DNA of 64,000 nt from Nostoc sp. FACHB-280 (GTDB taxonomy: Bacteria; Cyanobacteriota; Cyanobacteriia; Cyanobacteriales; Nostocaceae). The DNA lies in NCBI RefSeq assembly GCF_014697615.1, contig NZ_JACJSD010000025.1, positions 32,299 to 96,298 of the forward strand, given 5' to 3'. Position numbers and translations under genes: made by a program. Below the pieces are notes generated by a model. That model saw only the letters and a list, made by a program, of their open reading frames with translations, had not been told where the DNA came from and made no database searches. Positions 9,312-18,471 of the stretch are shown in pieces. Position 1 is the first letter of the stretch. Every line of letters starts with the position of its first letter.

Positions 9312-10933
9312 ACGCAAAAGTAAAAAGTAAAAAGGAAAAAGGAAAAGGCGATCATTCATTTTTAACTTTTGCCTTTTACCTTTTGCTTTCTCTGATTAGT
9401 GGCGTTTTGATGGGGCTAACCGTTGCGCCTGTGGGTGCGTGGTTTTTGGCTTGGATAGCCTTAGCCCCACTTTGGGTAATAGTTGTTCAAAAAAGTAACT
9501 CTTATTTAGAAGCTAAAAAGCCAAAACCCTGGCTTCTACCTTTTACCTTTTACCTTTTACCCTTACTCTGGGGTATCGGTTATCACAGCGTCGCCCTATT
9601 CTGGATTACTGGTATACACCCAATGGATTGGTTGGGGGTACCTTGGTGGCCGAGTTTAGCTATCACCGTGTTTTGCTGGGGATTTATTAGCCTGTGGGGA
9701 GGGCTATTTGTAACTATTTGGGGTGCGGTGATGGCACACCTGAATCAGTCAAAACCTTGGTTGCGTGTTTTAATTGGTACAGCCTTATGGTGCGGCTTAG
9801 AAAGTTTGTGGAGTTCCGGTTCCCTGTGGTGGAGTTCTCTAGCTTACACCCAATCACCGCATAACTTGGTAATTTTACACCTCGGTCAACTCTCTGGCCC
9901 TAATACTGTAACAGCTGCGATCGCCTCAATCAATGGCCTCATCGCCGAAGCCTATCTACTATCCTCCGCGAACTCTGCGCCTTGGCGGTTCGTAAATAAA
10001 TATTTAACTTCAGCCACAGCATTATTCATCACCCTACACCTGCTTGGCTTTTACCTATACAGCCAACCCATCGCCCAACCACCAGAAGCAGCCTTAAAAA
10101 TTGGCATCATTCAAGGTAACATCCCCAACAAAATCAAAGTCAAACCTGAAGGTTATCGCCGCGCCATTACAGGCTATACAAATGGCTATGTAACTCTTGC
10201 CGCACAAGGTGTAAATGCAGTCCTCACACCAGAAGGTGCGTTACCTATCTTTGAACGCAATTTTGGAGATACCCCCTTAATTTCCGCAGTGCAAGCAAAA
10301 GGTGTAGTAATTTGGGTTGGTGCATTTGGGGAAAAAGGACGCAGTTATACAAACAGTTTATTTACAGTTAATAGCAAAGGTGAAACCACCAGCCGCTACG
10401 ATAAATCTAAACTAGTACCATTGGGCGAATTTATACCCTTTGAAGAAATTTTGGGTAAATTAATTAGTCGCTTGTCACCTCTAGATGAACATCAAGTTCA
10501 TGGTGCAGCCAACCAGATATTTGATACACCTTTTGGTAGGGCGATAGTTGGTATTTGCTACGAATCTGCATTTCCTGAAATATTTCGCCGTCAAGCTGCG
10601 GCGGGTGGACAATTTATTCTCAGTTCTTCTAATGATGCCCATTACAGTGCAGCTATGCCATTCCAGCATCATGCTCAAGATATCATGAGAGCAATTGAAA
10701 GCGATCGGTGGTCAGCACGAGCAACAAATACAGGCTATTCAGCTTTTGTCGATCCCCACGGTAGAACATTGTGGATATCTGGCTATAACATCTATGAAAC
10801 TCACGCAGAGACTATATATCGCCGCCAAACGCAGACTTTATACGTGCGTTGGGGTGATTGGTTAACAGCGTTGTTGTTGGTTTTAGGTGTGGTGGCTTGG
10901 TTTGTGGGAAGAATTCAGAGACGATACAGTTAA
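9308..10933 (+). CDS. lnt: Apolipoprotein N-acyltransferase
   Basis: Membrane enzyme (541 aa) that N-acylates the lipid-modified cysteine of lipoproteins, the last step of their maturation. Several membrane segments precede a nitrilase-fold domain. The catalytic triad is visible as Glu309 (LTPEGALP), Lys366 ([11 protein letters not shown]) and Cys417 ([10 protein letters not shown]). The start codon overlaps the gyrA stop (ATGA). Oddly, the N-terminal 27 codons and codons about 70-85 are encoded by A/G-rich and T/C-rich heptamer-type repeats ([21 protein letters not shown]) of the sort otherwise found between genes. The repeats appear to have become coding sequence without breaking the frame. 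Confidence 0.95.
   Translation: MNAKVKSKKEKGKGDHSFLTFAFYLLLSLISGVLMGLTVAPVGAWFLAWIALAPLWVIVVQKSNSYLEAKKPKPWLLPFTFYLLPLLWGIGYHSVALFWITGIHPMDWLGVPWWPSLAITVFCWGFISLWGGLFVTIWGAVMAHLNQSKPWLRVLIGTALWCGLESLWSSGSLWWSSLAYTQSPHNLVILHLGQLSGPNTVTAAIASINGLIAEAYLLSSANSAPWRFVNKYLTSATALFITLHLLGFYLYSQPIAQPPEAALKIGIIQGNIPNKIKVKPEGYRRAITGYTNGYVTLAAQGVNAVLTPEGALPIFERNFGDTPLISAVQAKGVVIWVGAFGEKGRSYTNSLFTVNSKGETTSRYDKSKLVPLGEFIPFEEILGKLISRLSPLDEHQVHGAANQIFDTPFGRAIVGICYESAFPEIFRRQAAAGGQFILSSSNDAHYSAAMPFQHHAQDIMRAIESDRWSARATNTGYSAFVDPHGRTLWISGYNIYETHAETIYRRQTQTLYVRWGDWLTALLLVLGVVAWFVGRIQRRYS
9312..9390. repeat. Heptamer-type repeat within the lnt 5' end
   Basis: AAAAGTAAAAAGTAAAAAGG-type tract followed by the complementary TTTTGCCTTTTACCTTTTGC-type tract. 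Together they form an inverted arrangement inside the coding sequence. A second tract of TTTTACC units lies at about 9535-9565. Confidence 0.65.
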
Positions 10934-10950
10934 TTATGTGAATCTGTCCT

Positions 10951-11736
10951 CTAAATATTAATGATTTTCCGAATATTATCATCAATATTCATGTAATGTT
11001 CTATACTAGAACCACTATGTAAAAACAAACTTTCTCCTGATTTAAGTACAAGACTAAGTTTGTAGGTTATTTTGCCAGTTTTCTTGTCTTCCCATCTATT
11101 ACTTTCTTCTATACGAACATCCGAAATATTCATATTGCGCTCAACTTGAAACCTTTTTCCCCTAATCCCTCGTTTTTTTATATAGAAATTACCACTCTTT
11201 TTATCAAAGCTACAGATAGTATCATCAGCCCTGAGTAAAGCTATACTACAACTTTCTAAAATTCCTCCAATTATATACATTAATACGAAATTATCGCTAA
11301 CACTCCTAATTCGTAAATTAGGTTGTGTCTTATTTTTAAGAAATTCATTAATTTGGTTAACTATACTCTCAAGATATTGTCTTTTGCTATTTTCAATAAA
11401 ATAAATATTTTTCTGCTTTGTCAGAATATAAACTTTATAAATAGTGTGTTTCTTTCTTTTTTTATCATAAGTTACACGAGTATCTAATCTTGCTCCTTTT
11501 AATTTATTTATCAATATAACTGTTGGAGTTTTTTTTCCCCATCTATGGATTTCTTGAATTTTACAGCTACCTTCATTTGTACTTGTTCTATCACAATTAA
11601 AAAGATGTATTGTTTTGCCTGCAAATAATAAAGGTATCAGAATTCCTATAGGTGCAATGAGACTGCCAAGAATCCACGATCCTAATGCTCGACTATGAAG
11701 TGTAAGTTTATTTGAGTTTTGTTCTATAATTTTCAT
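10951..11736 (-). CDS. Hypothetical membrane protein with internally duplicated domain
   Basis: Protein of 261 aa that I do not recognise. It shows a hydrophobic segment at about residues 20-42 (WILGSLIAPIGILIPLLF) and another near 150-165 (FVLMYIIGGILESCSIALL). After each comes a similar soluble block: a cysteine/aspartate start (LFNCDRTS; ICSFDKKS), a basic middle, then a beta-rich run (YKVYILTKQKNIYFIE; YKLSLVLKSGESLFLH). This suggests two copies of a TM-plus-beta domain, perhaps PH-like. Codon use is more AT-rich than its neighbours, which could mean recent acquisition. It is convergent with lnt, 17 nt apart. Confidence 0.7.
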   Translation of the reverse strand: MKIIEQNSNKLTLHSRALGSWILGSLIAPIGILIPLLFAGKTIHLFNCDRTSTNEGSCKIQEIHRWGKKTPTVILINKLKGARLDTRVTYDKKRKKHTIYKVYILTKQKNIYFIENSKRQYLESIVNQINEFLKNKTQPNLRIRSVSDNFVLMYIIGGILESCSIALLRADDTICSFDKKSGNFYIKKRGIRGKRFQVERNMNISDVRIEESNRWEDKKTGKITYKLSLVLKSGESLFLHSGSSIEHYMNIDDNIRKIINI

Positions 11737-11835
11737 TACATTGCTACCTTAACAGTAATTTATTTATGTTGTAGCAAGTGTATTTTATGACAAACAACTG
11801 TAGATATACTTAGTGAACTTTTGCTATTGATTAGG

Positions 11836-11952
11836 TTATTTTCCCTTGAAATAATTAAAGCAGAAAAACATGTGCAACAAGCAGAATAACGCGCTCAAAT
11901 ATTAGCAGAAAGATTAATAAACCTGGGTGTAGACCCAGATTCTGTGATTTAA
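11836..11952 (+). pseudogene. Remnant of a Uma2-type protein C-terminus
   Basis: The frame through 11845-11952 reads LEIIKAEKHVQQAE, an in-frame TAA (11887-11889), then RAQILAERLINLGVDPDSVI and a stop. The pattern QQAExRAxxLAERLxxLGxDPD is the typical C-terminal tail of many cyanobacterial Uma2 endonucleases. Only this tail remains, without the nuclease domain, so it is a relic. It overlaps the 3' end of the minus-strand MFS gene by 4 nt. Confidence 0.6.
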
Positions 11953-13139
11953 ACTGGTTTATCTGTTAACTCTGGTTGGGATTTATTCGCTTGCAATTGT
12001 ACCCAAGCAAAGAAGGGAATTGCGAGTAGTTGAGTAGCAGTCGAAAAGATGATTAATAAGGTGATGGAGCGATCGTATAAAATACCCATTAAAGTGCTGC
12101 CTAAAAACCAAGCAAAACCATAGCCTGTGCTGAAGATACCATAAGCTGTGGCGCGTTTGTTTTTGGGGACTAGTCCTGCGATCGCAGCTTTTAAAATCGA
12201 CTCTTGCGCCCCCATCCCAATACCCCAAAATGCTATGCCTAACAACGCCATCTGGGTATTGCCTAAAAATACCAATGGTGCGAAAAAGGATGAAATAAAA
12301 GCCGCAACCATCAAAATCGAAATACCTGCGCGGTCAAATAAATAGCCAAATATCAGTGCAGCTACGGCATCAACTCCCATTGCTAAGGCATAAAATAACG
12401 GGATTGTTTGCCCAGAAGCAATATCTCCTTTTTGGAAATGAAAAGCAATTAACGGAAAATCTGCATAACCAGCCGCAATAATCGCCACCGCACCCAGATA
12501 AATCCAAAATACTCGCGGAATGCCGTCTTCTTGACTTATTTCATCTTCAATTTCCAAATCACTGGGGTTGGGATACAAAAATTGCAAAACCAGTAACACA
12601 ATCAATCCCAACACCGCAGGTACAATCAAAATCGTGAAGCCGTTGCGATACTCTCCTTGGAAATATACCATTGCTGCTACTGCTAAAGGCCCCATCACAG
12701 CACCGGTTTGATCCATTGCTTCATGCAAACCAAAGCCAAAACCTCTGCCAATTTGACTCACACCATGAGACAGGAGTGCATCTCGCGGGGGAGTCCGCAC
12801 GGCTTTACCTGTGCGTTCTGCCATCATCAAACCTGCTGCTACTTCCCATCTGCCTGCAAAAGCCAAGAGTGGGACAACGGCAGTATTCAAAATAAATCCT
12901 AAAGTTGTAATTCCCCAATACTTGCGCGTCTGATCGCTGAGATAACCAATCACGAGGCGCAAGCCATATCCAATTAATTCACCAAAACCCGCTACTAGGC
13001 CTACCACAGTGCCGCTTGCACCTAAAACCTGTAAATAAGCCCCTGTAATGCTACGTGCGCCTTCATAAGTAGCATCAGCACAAAGGCTAACAAAACCCAG
13101 TAAAACGACAAACTTCAAAGCGGCTGATTTCTGAGGCAT
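11949..13139 (-). CDS. MFS transporter
   Basis: Major facilitator superfamily permease of 396 aa with about 12 hydrophobic segments. Motifs seen include GYLSDQTRKYWG (the loop 2-3 motif) and RTGKAVRTPPRDALLSHGV near residue 110, typical of a bacterial MFS subgroup of unknown substrate. The C-terminal half repeats the loop motif as GYLFDRAGISIL. The ATG at 13139 opens on MPQKSAALKFVVLLGFVSL, directly into the first membrane helix. Neighbours give no substrate clue. Confidence 0.85.
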   Translation of the reverse strand: MPQKSAALKFVVLLGFVSLCADATYEGARSITGAYLQVLGASGTVVGLVAGFGELIGYGLRLVIGYLSDQTRKYWGITTLGFILNTAVVPLLAFAGRWEVAAGLMMAERTGKAVRTPPRDALLSHGVSQIGRGFGFGLHEAMDQTGAVMGPLAVAAMVYFQGEYRNGFTILIVPAVLGLIVLLVLQFLYPNPSDLEIEDEISQEDGIPRVFWIYLGAVAIIAAGYADFPLIAFHFQKGDIASGQTIPLFYALAMGVDAVAALIFGYLFDRAGISILMVAAFISSFFAPLVFLGNTQMALLGIAFWGIGMGAQESILKAAIAGLVPKNKRATAYGIFSTGYGFAWFLGSTLMGILYDRSITLLIIFSTATQLLAIPFFAWVQLQANKSQPELTDKPV

Positions 13140-13337
13140 ATTCTTTGATCAATACAATTGCTTCGTCTTAGAATTCTGTCTGCACTCTGCGCCTGAAACC
13201 GGAAAAAACTACCCTTTTCCTTACCAATAGCTGTTTGTAGCAGTGAGAAAGACAGAAATTCGGTTATATCATAGAGTTCTTCAATTCTTGACGAAGTCCG
13301 CGCTAAACATTAGGCAGAAAATCAGCACAGATGCCTA

Positions 13338-14144
13338 CTACGTTTGATCAGCATTGACGCTCTCAAAAACTATGCGCTGGTTTAATGGCTGAATTGGGCG
13401 TGCATTATGGGGAAATAGCTGGGCAAATTTAGCTATCTGTTCACTCGATACCTCAACGGGAGTTTCCATGATGTACCATGTCACATTTTCGGAACAGGGT
13501 GGAGTGGTGAGAGAACCAGAATAAGTGAGAAATCTGCGTTCTGTTGGTAAAAGTTCAGCAGCGTTGATGATGGTATCTGTTAGCTGATTTTCTTTTCCTT
13601 TGGTTTGGGGTATGCTGTCCCAAATTGTTTGCAGATTGGGGTGAAACTCTCCTGCTTTTAAGAATACGCCAACTACTGCCAAGTTACCTGCTTGACTGCG
13701 GTGAACGAAATGCAGTTCCATAGCATATTCTTCGCCGTTGAGGTGGTGTTCGCTGGGGTGGTGGAAATGGAATTGGAGTAACTGATAAACTTGGCGATCG
13801 CTTTCTATATAACTTCCTGGTTGATAATTAATTTGAATTGTTTTACCGTTATTAATTAAATTTAAGGGCGTTGGCTGATATTTAACTATTAATAAATCTT
13901 GATTATTTTGCTCAAGACTTTTGATACTATCAAATTGTAAATTAATTGGTGTTTGTCTTTTACCTGTATAACAAAGTTCAAAATCTGCTGAAAGCTTACC
14001 CCAATATTCTGGCCCTTGTTTGCCAATATATCCCCAATTTGTTACGGCTGTTGCTGGGGAAGTTACACAACTAGAAACAGAAGTTCCCACAGCAGTCATA
14101 CCCATTAATTGTAGTAGTCGCCGTCTGTTTAAAATCTTGCTCAT
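13338..14144 (-). CDS. ecaA: Alpha-class carbonic anhydrase, exported
   Basis: Zinc enzyme of 268 aa that interconverts CO2 and bicarbonate, probably outside the cytoplasmic membrane. The zinc ligands of the alpha class are all present: His126 and His128 in QFHFHHPSEH and His145 in AMELHFVH. The substrate-side LTTPPC motif is also present. The N-terminus NRRRLLQLMG followed by a hydrophobic run and SVSSC looks like a Tat-type or lipoprotein signal. Cysteines in LCYTGKRQTPIN and TPPCSE are placed for the family's usual disulfide. The symbol ecaA is used by analogy with cyanobacterial external carbonic anhydrase. It may take part in carbon acquisition (inference). Confidence 0.92.
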   Translation of the reverse strand: MSKILNRRRLLQLMGMTAVGTSVSSCVTSPATAVTNWGYIGKQGPEYWGKLSADFELCYTGKRQTPINLQFDSIKSLEQNNQDLLIVKYQPTPLNLINNGKTIQINYQPGSYIESDRQVYQLLQFHFHHPSEHHLNGEEYAMELHFVHRSQAGNLAVVGVFLKAGEFHPNLQTIWDSIPQTKGKENQLTDTIINAAELLPTERRFLTYSGSLTTPPCSENVTWYIMETPVEVSSEQIAKFAQLFPHNARPIQPLNQRIVFESVNADQT

Positions 14145-14202
14145 ACTAATTTTTGGATGTGGGATTAACAGCGTTAATAAATTTTTGGTACTTAGTCAAT
14201 TG

Positions 14203-15714
14203 CTAGGGTAGCCAGAAATTAGGCAAGATAGACTTACTTAAATTACGTACAATTTCGTTAAGCGATCGCCCAATTTTAATATGTACTTCATCTTCATGTA
14301 CAGATAAAATCTCAGCAGGTTGACCCTCCCCTAAATAAGACATCACAAAATTCGCTGCTTCTAAACCTGTTACATAAGCTTTTTCTTGCGACCATGAACC
14401 GTGACGGTTAATAATCCAATCACCACTCATAAATACATTGGCAAAACTTGTCCTAGCTGGCAACATATAACGATAACTACCTGGTGCAAAGTGCGTGACC
14501 GCATTTGGTAAGCGAATTACACTGCTATCAATTACTTTCGCTTGTTTGAATCCAGGTACACAAGTTGCTAAATAATTCTGCACAATTGGAATTATTTCTT
14601 CATCACTCAAATGAAGGAACTGATTAGCATGATAAAAATCTGCTTCAATTACCGTTCCTGGTTCATCATGATATTCATCATGTAAAGCGTTCAAATCAAA
14701 AAATGTCCATCCGGTAGTTGCATCAAACCCAAAGCAAGCATTAGAAGGACGAGGAATATCAATTTTCCGGTCAAACCACAACCGCGTTGCTAAAACATCA
14801 ATTGCACCTAAATTATTTAGATTCCGAAATTCTTCTCGGTTTTGCAAACTAGGACTAGAAGAAACAATTTTCTTCATTCCAGTTACCCCAACCGCAAAAA
14901 TTACAGCATCAGCGTTAAATACTTGATCACCACAAACTACACCCGTAGCGCGATTTTGATCATCAATAATTAAGTCAGTTACACGATGTTTTGCTAATAC
15001 TTTACCGCCAGCTTTTTCAATTTTTTCTACCCAAGGACGGAAGATTTTTTCGCCTACAGTTCCGCGACACCAAACCACATCAAAATTCGGCTGATGCGCC
15101 AAAATAAAATAATAAAGCATTCCTAATGTGGCAGCAGCAGAACATTGTTCACCAGGGGCAAATAAGCCAACCAATAACATCGGCTCAAAGGCATCACGAT
15201 AAAGTCTAGCAGATACACCAAAATCTTTGAACAATTCCCGCGCGGTAACAGAATCATAACGCCGCCAAGCTGCATCGGAATTATCAAAATCAACCACAGC
15301 ATACAGTAAAGGTAAGGCGCTGAGACGGTCAATTAATGGCAATCGCTGAAAGTGCGTGTAGAGAAATGTGCCAAGAGGTGCTGGTAGTTGCGGTAATTCT
15401 TGAAAAATGGGTGATTCTACTTCTAAGCCGGCGGGTGAATATTGAGCAGAACGAGTCCAGGTAGTGAAGGGGTTAATATCTAATTCGTTAATTAGGGAAA
15501 AAATATTTCTGTAAGGATACCAAAAACCATGAATCCCAGCTTCTACAGATTTCCCCCCAGGAGTTTTCCAACCTGCAACAAGTCCGCCAGGATAGGGGCC
15601 TGCTTCCAGAAGTGTCACATTATATCCTTGCTTGGCTAAATGATAGGTTGCGCCTAGACCAGCCCAACCCGCACCCACGACTACTACATTTTTTTGTTGT
15701 GACGCTTCTACCAT
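14203..15714 (-). CDS. FAD-dependent oxidoreductase, phytoene/zeta-carotene desaturase-like
   Basis: Flavoprotein of 503 aa in the amine-oxidase/phytoene-desaturase superfamily. The N-terminal Rossmann motif is VVVVGAGWAGLGATYHLA. It is followed by LEAGPYPGGLVAGWKTPGG and the GIHGFWYPY segment that matches the GLHxFFGxY of CrtP/CrtQ. A C-terminal FAD motif is seen in NVFMSGDWIINRHGS with LEAANFV. It is not the canonical CrtP or CrtQ sequence, so the substrate (carotenoid, quinone or other isoprenoid) is open. The frame extends to a TTG at 15726. The ATG at 15714 has GGAG 8 nt upstream and gives the better start. Confidence 0.82.
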   Translation of the reverse strand: MVEASQQKNVVVVGAGWAGLGATYHLAKQGYNVTLLEAGPYPGGLVAGWKTPGGKSVEAGIHGFWYPYRNIFSLINELDINPFTTWTRSAQYSPAGLEVESPIFQELPQLPAPLGTFLYTHFQRLPLIDRLSALPLLYAVVDFDNSDAAWRRYDSVTARELFKDFGVSARLYRDAFEPMLLVGLFAPGEQCSAAATLGMLYYFILAHQPNFDVVWCRGTVGEKIFRPWVEKIEKAGGKVLAKHRVTDLIIDDQNRATGVVCGDQVFNADAVIFAVGVTGMKKIVSSSPSLQNREEFRNLNNLGAIDVLATRLWFDRKIDIPRPSNACFGFDATTGWTFFDLNALHDEYHDEPGTVIEADFYHANQFLHLSDEEIIPIVQNYLATCVPGFKQAKVIDSSVIRLPNAVTHFAPGSYRYMLPARTSFANVFMSGDWIINRHGSWSQEKAYVTGLEAANFVMSYLGEGQPAEILSVHEDEVHIKIGRSLNEIVRNLSKSILPNFWLP

Positions 15715-15813
15715 TTTGCTCTCCAATTGTTGCAGCCCATCAATTAATGTATACGAACTTGCGTTCAGAGGGAGAGGGAAGAGAAGATTAATTCAGCTAA
15801 TCACCGATTTTTG

Positions 15814-16401
15814 ATGATGCCAAAATTTGAGGAACAATTAGAATTTATTTATGCCAGTGATCGCAACCAATGGCGGGAGTGGTTAGCCAAAAATCATCTC
15901 ACTTCCCCTGGTATCTGGTTGATTTACTACAAAGTCAAAAGTGGTCAACCCAGCGTCAGATATAGTGAAGCAGTTCAAGAAGCTTTATGTTTTGGGTGGA
16001 TTGACAGCAAAGTTAAATCTTTAGATGCAAACCGCTATCAGCAAATTTTTACACCACGCAAACCCAAAAGTGTGTGGTCAAAATTAAATAAGCAATATAT
16101 TGAAGAGTTAATTGCAGCAGGTTTAATGACGGAATTTGGTCTGGCTAAAATTGCTGATGCGAAAAAAGATGGCTCATGGACTTCCTTAGATGCGATCGAA
16201 GCATTAATCATTCCTCCAGATTTGCAAAAAGCTTTAGCAGCCAACTCTTGGGCTAACCTCAATTTTGCCGCCTTTAGTAATTCCACCAAGAAAAACATTC
16301 TTTTTTGGATTGAAAATGCCAAACGTCCAGAAACTAGGTTAAAGAGAATTGAGCAAACCGTAACTTCAGCCGCGCAAAACAGAAATCCATTGAGCCGTTA
16401 G
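15814..16401 (+). CDS. YdeI/OmpD-associated family protein
   Basis: Protein of 195 aa in the YdeI/OmpD-associated family (bacteriocin-protection-like; function poorly known). Recognised by EWLAKNHLTSPGIWLIYYK, then YSEAVQEALCFGWIDS, then the arginine/lysine-rich FTPRKPKSVWSKLN core and a helical C-terminal part with FWIENAKRPETRLKRIE. Two ATGs lie in tandem (15814 and 15817) behind a TTG at 15811, and either could be used. It is convergent with the MBL-fold gene, whose stop lies just one base away. Confidence 0.85.
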   Translation: MMPKFEEQLEFIYASDRNQWREWLAKNHLTSPGIWLIYYKVKSGQPSVRYSEAVQEALCFGWIDSKVKSLDANRYQQIFTPRKPKSVWSKLNKQYIEELIAAGLMTEFGLAKIADAKKDGSWTSLDAIEALIIPPDLQKALAANSWANLNFAAFSNSTKKNILFWIENAKRPETRLKRIEQTVTSAAQNRNPLSR

Positions 16402-16402
16402 T

Positions 16403-17170
16403 TTAAAATTTATAGCTTAAAACTTGAATCACCTTATCTTCTGGTAACTTGCCAGGAGTGATGGTAATGGTGTCACTGTTGCTACGGCGGACGGTGATCC
16501 CTTGCACCAAATTGAGAAACTCATCCAATGGTGAAATTTCACAAGCATTTGCATCAGCAGCTTGGGTGCGGTAGTGAGTCGGAATGATCAGTTTGGGATT
16601 TAACACCTCAATTGCTTGTTTAGCTTCCTCGGCGTTATAAGCTTTAGCACTACCGCCTACGGGGACAAACACCACATCAGGACGACCCATGAGAATTTTT
16701 TGTTCAAGGGTAATGGGTGCAGCAATTCCGCCTAGATGTAAGATATTAATTCCTGCTTGTTGCCAACTCCAGGCGGTATTTTTGCCGAATTGTCTTCCAC
16801 CTTTGCGATCGTGATCTGTGGAAATTCCTTGAAATTTTATCCCCTGAAACTCATAAACGCCAGCTTCGTATACTAGTTTGGGATTTCCTGGTAAATCTTC
16901 TACTGCACCTTCGTCTAATAATTGACTGCTAATCAAGACCAAATTTGCACTGACTTTTGGCGCACGATAACCAGCAGTACAACCAACTGTGCGGAAGGGA
17001 TTAGCGAGAATTTTAACTCCGCCACCAGAAATTAGAAAGCAAGTATGACCCAACCACTGAACTGATAAACCGCCAGACTGTGCGTCAGCTTCAGAGTGAG
17101 AACCTAAAGTAGAAACTAAAGCTGTGACTAACCCCGCCCCAGCATAGCCCATCAATTGTCGTCGTTTCAT
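16403..17170 (-). CDS. MBL-fold metallo-hydrolase, exported
   Basis: Protein of 255 aa with the UlaG-like metallo-beta-lactamase fold. Features are VQWLGHTCFLISGGGVKIL at the N-terminus, STDHDRKGG in the middle, and IPTHYRTQ near residue 200. The classical HxHxDH is replaced by SSQLLDEG, so zinc binding is incomplete and activity is doubtful. The N-terminus KRRQLMGYAGAGLVTALV looks like a twin-arginine-type signal. The start lies 3 nt past the trpG stop, so the gene is probably cotranscribed with trpG. Confidence 0.82.
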   Translation of the reverse strand: MKRRQLMGYAGAGLVTALVSTLGSHSEADAQSGGLSVQWLGHTCFLISGGGVKILANPFRTVGCTAGYRAPKVSANLVLISSQLLDEGAVEDLPGNPKLVYEAGVYEFQGIKFQGISTDHDRKGGRQFGKNTAWSWQQAGINILHLGGIAAPITLEQKILMGRPDVVFVPVGGSAKAYNAEEAKQAIEVLNPKLIIPTHYRTQAADANACEISPLDEFLNLVQGITVRRSNSDTITITPGKLPEDKVIQVLSYKF

Positions 17171-17173
17171 TAA

Positions 17174-17773
17174 TCACTCTCTCGTCGGTAATTGTTCCAG
17201 AAAGTTTCGCAATAACTGTTTTCCTGAAGAAGTTAGCACACTTTCTGGGTGAAACTGGACTCCTTGGATGTGAGGATAGTTCCGATGGCGCACTCCCATA
17301 ATTGTGCCATCTTCAACCCAAGCCGTGATTTCTAACACTTCGGGGCAAGTTTCGCGGTCAATCACCAAACTATGATATCTGGTGGCGGTCATCGGATTTT
17401 CTATTCCTTGAAAAACTCCCACATCAGTGTGCGTTACTTGGGAAGTTTTGCCGTGCATTAACTCTGGAGCAGAGACGATATTACCACCAAATACTTGACC
17501 AATGCTTTGATGCCCCAAGCACACACCTAAAATTGGCAAGCTTGGGCCGAGTTTTTCAATCAAATCCAGCGATATACCCGCATCTTCTGGACGACCAGGC
17601 CCAGGTGAAATTACTACAAGGTCGGGTTGTAAATCTTGGATTTCTGCGATGGTAATTTTATCGTTGCGAAAAACTTGAATGTCTGATGCTACAGGAAACT
17701 CTGCTGCTAGTTCTCCTAAGTACTGCACCAAATTGTATGTAAAACTGTCGTAATTATCTATGACTACAATCAC
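17174..17773 (-). CDS. trpG: Anthranilate/aminodeoxychorismate synthase, glutamine amidotransferase subunit
   Basis: Glutaminase subunit (199 aa) that supplies ammonia to the TrpE or PabB partner for tryptophan or folate synthesis. The triad is visible: Cys85 in GVCLGHQS, and His175 and Glu177 in QFHPES. The oxyanion segment is [11 protein letters not shown]. The start is GTG at 17773 with AGGAG about 9 nt upstream, and the protein reads (M)[16 protein letters not shown], the family's normal N-terminus. It lies in the minus-strand series prfB to MBL. In cyanobacteria one such subunit may serve both pathways, so pabA is an equally valid name. Confidence 0.93.
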   Translation of the reverse strand: MIVVIDNYDSFTYNLVQYLGELAAEFPVASDIQVFRNDKITIAEIQDLQPDLVVISPGPGRPEDAGISLDLIEKLGPSLPILGVCLGHQSIGQVFGGNIVSAPELMHGKTSQVTHTDVGVFQGIENPMTATRYHSLVIDRETCPEVLEITAWVEDGTIMGVRHRNYPHIQGVQFHPESVLTSSGKQLLRNFLEQLPTRE

Positions 17774-17879
17774 GGCCTAGACTCCTGGTGATCATTACCA
17801 GATTCTAGCCGTCAGCGTCAGTAATTATGACATTCAAGGTTGAGAAATTTTTATGGATAAGTTTGACTAATGCCTAAAT

Positions 17880-18332
17880 TTAAAACTTAGACATAATTAA
17901 TATGAATAATGGCGGTAGCAATAAGGTACAACCGACCAAAATAGAAACTAAAGCAGAAACAAGCACTGCACCCGCCGCACAGTCTTTTGCAACTTTGGCT
18001 AATTCGTGGTAGGTCTGCTTCACTGTTAAATCTACCAAAGATTCGATCGCAGTGTTGAGTAGTTCGAGTGCGAGAACTAAGCCGCTAGTAATGCCAATGA
18101 TGGCGATTTCTACAGGTGACAAATGTAAAAATATGCTTAATGCGATCGCCAAAGCACAAAAACTGACATGAATCCGAAAATTGCGTTGAGTCTGAAAACT
18201 GTAAGTAATACCAGCCCAAGCATACTTAAAGCTCACAAATAAATTAGCAGCAACTTGCCACGAGAATTCCCTTTCCTTAGTGATCAGTGATGATAACTTG
18301 TTTGGCGGTGGAGGAGAAACTTGTTGGGACAT
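17880..18332 (-). CDS. dgkA: Diacylglycerol kinase (DgkA family)
   Basis: Small membrane kinase (150 aa) that phosphorylates diacylglycerol or undecaprenol. It has three hydrophobic segments and the signature ALELLNTAIESLVDL, followed by HELAKVAKDCAAGAVLV, where the Glu and Asp bind metal-ATP. The N-terminal extension of about 25 residues is proline-rich (QQVSPPPPNK). The ATG is at 18332. It sits between ybeY and trpG on the same strand (139 nt and 106 nt gaps), an arrangement I recall as common in cyanobacteria. Confidence 0.92.
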   Translation of the reverse strand: MSQQVSPPPPNKLSSLITKEREFSWQVAANLFVSFKYAWAGITYSFQTQRNFRIHVSFCALAIALSIFLHLSPVEIAIIGITSGLVLALELLNTAIESLVDLTVKQTYHELAKVAKDCAAGAVLVSALVSILVGCTLLLPPLFILIMSKF

Positions 18333-18471
18333 AAGCTAAAAAATAGAACAATATGTTGAGGTCTACTGGGAATTTTTGCTGATTGTACTCATCCAATCAA
18401 CTTCTCGGCAATTTTCTACACGAGTATTATAAAAGGATGCCTAAAAATTAACACTGACAGACATAAAAACT

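Noticed and set aside
16403..17170. MBL-fold gene considered as an active metallo-beta-lactamase
   Set aside because: The HxHxDH motif is not intact, so only the fold is claimed.
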